NCBI RefSeq assembly: GCF_041435215.1
Contig: NZ_CP108394.1
Coordinates: 7,130,001 to 7,194,000 of the forward strand
Direction of reading: 5' to 3'
Length of the DNA: 64,000 nt
DNA from: Streptomyces sp. NBC_01314
GTDB lineage: Bacteria > Actinomycetota > Actinomycetes > Streptomycetales > Streptomycetaceae
Both the position numbers and the translations under genes were made by a program. Below the pieces are notes generated by a model that saw nothing but the letters and a program-made list of their open reading frames with translations, had not been told where the DNA came from and searched no databases. Below, one piece after another: positions 61,680 through 64,000 of this stretch (positions within the stretch are counted from its first letter, which is position 1; each line of letters opens with the position of its first letter).

Positions 61680-62162
61680 ATGCTCATTCGCGCGTTCGTC
61701 CCGGACGACGTGGCCCGACTGACCCAGCTCACCATCGACACGTTCCGGCCCTTCTTCGAGAACTCCGTCGGAACGCTGCTGGACGGACTCGTCCTCGCCA
61801 CCCTGCACACCGACTGGCGTGACGACTACCGCGAACAGGTCCCCGCGCTGCACGACCCGGCCCAGCACAAGTACGTCGCGGTCGCCGAGGCCGCCGGCGT
61901 CATCGCCGGCTATGTAGCCTGGCGGGCCGACCTCACCCGTCGGCACGGCGAGATCACACTGCTCGCCGTGGACCAGGACCACCGCGGCGACCGTACGGGC
62001 ACCGCCCTGTGCGAACACGCCTTCGCCGACCTGCGCGGGCGCGGCACGCGGCTCGTCGAGATCGGGACCGGCGCCGACGCCTTCCACGCCCCCGCCCGCG
62101 CCCTGTACGAGAGCCTCGGCTGCGTCCCGTTCCCGACGGTGCACTACTACCGCCAACTCTGA
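61680..62162 (+). CDS. GNAT-family N-acetyltransferase
   Basis: 160 aa. Acetyl-CoA site in ITLLAVDQDHRGDRTGTALC (Q/RxxGxG/A-like), then the usual C-terminal LYESLGCVPFPTVHYYR. Substrate unknown. ATG with GAGAGG 9 bases upstream; convergent with bglC, 111 bases between them. Confidence 0.85.
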   Translation: MLIRAFVPDDVARLTQLTIDTFRPFFENSVGTLLDGLVLATLHTDWRDDYREQVPALHDPAQHKYVAVAEAAGVIAGYVAWRADLTRRHGEITLLAVDQDHRGDRTGTALCEHAFADLRGRGTRLVEIGTGADAFHAPARALYESLGCVPFPTVHYYRQL

Positions 62163-62273
62163 CGACAGCCGTCCGGGGCGCGGCGCTCCCCTAATCGCGC
62201 CACGCCCCGGACCCCCGCTCCCCCGTCCCCCCGGAGGGCTCCCCCAGCCCCCGGCTCTACACCCCGACGTCCC

Positions 62274-63716
62274 CTACGCCGAGGTCGTCACCAGCGGCGG
62301 CAGCGCCCCCGTCTTCGCCGCCTGCGCATACCAGTACGCACTCGACTTCGGCGTACGAGCGAGGGTCGCGTAGTCGACGTACACCGCCCCGAACCGCTTG
62401 CCGTACCCGTACGCCCACTCGAAGTTGTCCATCAGGGACCACAGGTAGTACCCGCGCACATCCGCCCCCTCGGCGATCGCGCGCCGGACCGCCCGCAGGT
62501 GGCCGTGCAGGTAGGCGATGCGCTCGGGGTCGTGGACGCGACCGTCCGAGTCCATCTTGTCGTCGTACGCCGCCCCGTTCTCGGTGACGTACATCGGCAG
62601 CCCCGGCGCCTCCCGCGAGTACCGCATGATCAGCTCGTGCAGACCGGTCGGGTCGATGGTCCAGCCCATCTCCGTACGCTCGCCCGGGGTCTGGTGGAAC
62701 AGGACGTCGTCCGCGCCCGGCCACGGCGAGTGGTTGCTCGCCCCGTGGCCGTCCGCACGCGGCCCGATCGCGTCGGCGTCGGCCGCGCCCACCAGCGTCG
62801 GCGTGTAGTAGTTCAACCCCAGCGCGTCCAACGGCTGGTTGGCCGCCGCCACGTCACCGTCCTGCACGAACGACCAGTCCGTCAGCGACGAGGTGGCGGC
62901 GAACAGGGTCTCCGGGTACGCCCCCTGCAGCATCGGCCCGTGGAAGACGCCGTTCGCGAGGTCGTCGATCTTCCGGGCCGCGGCCACGTCCTCGGGGGAG
63001 CTCGTGATCGGCCGTACCACCGACGAGTTGAGGCTCACGGCGATCGAGTTGCGGGCGGGCATGGCCGAGCGGAGCGCCGAGACGCCCAACCCGTGCGCCA
63101 GGTTCAGATGGTGGGCCGCGCGCAGCGACGCCACCGGGTCCGTACGGCCGGGCGCGTGCACGCCGGAGCCGTACCCGAGGAACGCGGTGCACCACGGCTC
63201 GTTGAGGGTGATCCACTGCTCGACACGGTCGCCGAGCGCCTCGCCCACGATCCGCGCGTACTCGGCGAAACGGTGGACGACGTCCCGCTCGGGCCAGCCG
63301 CCCGCGTCCTCCAGCTCCTGGGGAAGGTCCCAGTGGTAGAGGGTGACGGCCGGCTTGATGCCCTTGTCCAGCAACTCGTCGACCAGACGGCGGTAGAAGT
63401 CCAGTCCGCGCTGGATCGCGGGACCCCGGCCCGTCGGCTGCACCCGCGACCAGGAGATGGAGAAGCGGTACGAGTTGAGGCCCAGGTCCGCCATCATCGC
63501 CACGTCGTCGCGGTAGCGGTGGTAGTGGTCGACAGCGATGTCACCGGTCTCACCACCGGCGGTCTTCCCCGGGGTGTGGCTGAAGGTGTCCCAGATGGAG
63601 GGCGTACGGCCGTCCTCCCGCACCGCTCCCTCGATCTGGTAAGCGGAGGTGGCCGCGCCCCAGAGAAAGGCGGGGGGAAAGGTCACCGGGGTCACCGGGT
63701 TCACGGGTTCAGGCAT
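62274..63716 (-). CDS. bglC: GH1 beta-glucosidase BglC
   Basis: 480 aa (beta/alpha)8 enzyme. Acid/base Glu173 in TLNEPW, nucleophile Glu379 in YVTENGA, sugar-binding QIEGA and HWDLP. Intracellular; hydrolyses cellobiose and short cello-oligosaccharides imported by CebEFG. It follows cebG and carries a CebR operator overlapping its own start codon, so cellobiose control is expected. BglC also removes the cellotriose-type inducer in plant-pathogenic species. Confidence 0.93.
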   Translation of the reverse strand: MPEPVNPVTPVTFPPAFLWGAATSAYQIEGAVREDGRTPSIWDTFSHTPGKTAGGETGDIAVDHYHRYRDDVAMMADLGLNSYRFSISWSRVQPTGRGPAIQRGLDFYRRLVDELLDKGIKPAVTLYHWDLPQELEDAGGWPERDVVHRFAEYARIVGEALGDRVEQWITLNEPWCTAFLGYGSGVHAPGRTDPVASLRAAHHLNLAHGLGVSALRSAMPARNSIAVSLNSSVVRPITSSPEDVAAARKIDDLANGVFHGPMLQGAYPETLFAATSSLTDWSFVQDGDVAAANQPLDALGLNYYTPTLVGAADADAIGPRADGHGASNHSPWPGADDVLFHQTPGERTEMGWTIDPTGLHELIMRYSREAPGLPMYVTENGAAYDDKMDSDGRVHDPERIAYLHGHLRAVRRAIAEGADVRGYYLWSLMDNFEWAYGYGKRFGAVYVDYATLARTPKSSAYWYAQAAKTGALPPLVTTSA

Positions 63717-63729
63717 GGAAGCGCTCCCA
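63716..63729. promoter_or_regulatory. CebR box overlapping the bglC start
   Basis: TGGAAGCGCTCCCA differs at one base from the CebR palindrome TGGGAGCGCTCCCA. The bglC ATG (63716-63714, minus strand) shares base 63716, so bound CebR would block transcription from the gap upstream. Confidence 0.85.
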
Positions 63730-63825
63730 TTGGGTGGTCGGGTGGACCGACGGAGGATTGGTGGGGGGAGAAAGGGAGGAGAGAAACAGGGGTCGAGGCG
63801 GCGGTGACCCGACCCCCGGAGATAC

Positions 63826-63905
63826 CGAACGAGAAACGATCGACAATCCGGAACGAGAACCCGGAACGAGAAGCGAACGAGTATCCGGAAGAAGCGAACG
63901 AAGGT
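63826..63905. repeat. CCGGAACGAGAA direct repeats in the cebG-bglC gap
   Basis: Three to four imperfect copies of CCG(G)AACGAGAA and related GCGAACGA(G/A) units fill most of the 200-base gap between cebG and bglC. No hairpin recognised. Confidence 0.6.
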
Positions 63906-63916
63906 GAATCCGGGCC

Positions 63917-64000
63917 TCAGCCCTTCACCGCGCCCTGCATGATGCCCCCCACGATCTGCTTGCCGAAGAAGGCGAAGACCAGCAGCAACGGCAGGGTGCC
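63917..64000 (-). CDS. cebG: CebG-type sugar permease, 3' end only
   Basis: The last 27 codons, [20 protein letters not shown] then MQGAVKG and stop, match the C-terminal helix of MalG-type permeases. Position before bglC identifies it as cebG of the cellobiose/cellotriose transporter CebEFG-MsiK; most of the gene lies beyond the window. Confidence 0.85.
   Translation of the reverse strand, partial: GTLPLLLVFAFFGKQIVGGIMQGAVKG

Overview
The window is a high-GC actinobacterial chromosome segment, almost certainly from a Streptomyces core region. It has GTG/TTG starts, GGAGG-type ribosome sites, leaderless genes, the dispersed GGGGCGCGGGGAACTGCGCGA intergenic repeat, cslA-glxA, a CebR-box-controlled GH1 gene next to cebG, and PAS-GGDEF-EAL, sortase F and chitin/cellulose-type AA10 genes. 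From memory, the gene order runs opposite to the numbering of the S. coelicolor SCO2797-SCO28xx region; this was not checked by search.

Layout. 1-8.5 kb: the end of a YidC insertase, an FAH hydrolase, an oxidoreductase/heme-degrading-domain pair divergent from a ROK regulator, a secreted acidic-repeat protein, a HAD phosphatase, and a secreted Pro-rich protein with a class F sortase. 9-22 kb: the polar glycan locus, with a GH6 endoglucanase (cslZ), the copper radical oxidase glxA, the synthase cslA, then (after an inserted tRNA-Lys / ISAs1 element / low-GC secreted protein block) a peptidoglycan-binding protein, an SPFH protein and an AA10 LPMO with a DasR-like site. 22-26 kb: an acyl-CoA ligase and a NarL-type two-component pair. 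26-35 kb: an IclR regulator, an EhuABCD-type ABC transporter, DUF3830, an amidase, a D-2-hydroxyacid dehydrogenase and two tandem maleate-isomerase-like proteins. This looks like one uptake and catabolic unit whose substrate is not obvious. 35-41 kb: a flavin oxidoreductase, a CdgA-like c-di-GMP protein, an M6-type metalloprotease and a Prim-Pol-like protein. 41-46 kb: a tightly overlapping three-gene operon of Cas4/RecB-like Fe-S nuclease, a 543-aa linker protein and an SF1 helicase, in the same order as the domains of eukaryotic Dna2. 46-54 kb: a PAP2 phosphatase, a histidine phosphatase, an XRE/TPR regulator, a methyltransferase-fold protein and an OmpR-type two-component system. 54-61 kb: a sugar ABC operon with GH36 and GH42 enzymes (galactoside use). 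61-64 kb: Nudix and GNAT genes, and bglC with the 3' end of cebG (cellobiose use).

Three identical tRNA-Lys(CUU) genes lie on the minus strand at about 14.8, 26.0 and 40.3 kb, each followed by a strong bidirectional hairpin. There are no CRISPR arrays, rRNAs or PKS/NRPS genes. The observations most worth following are the split Dna2-like operon, the ehu-linked catabolic island with a second isomerase lacking one catalytic Cys, the IS/low-GC insertion inside the cslA locus, and several shared palindromes and tandem repeats in promoters.
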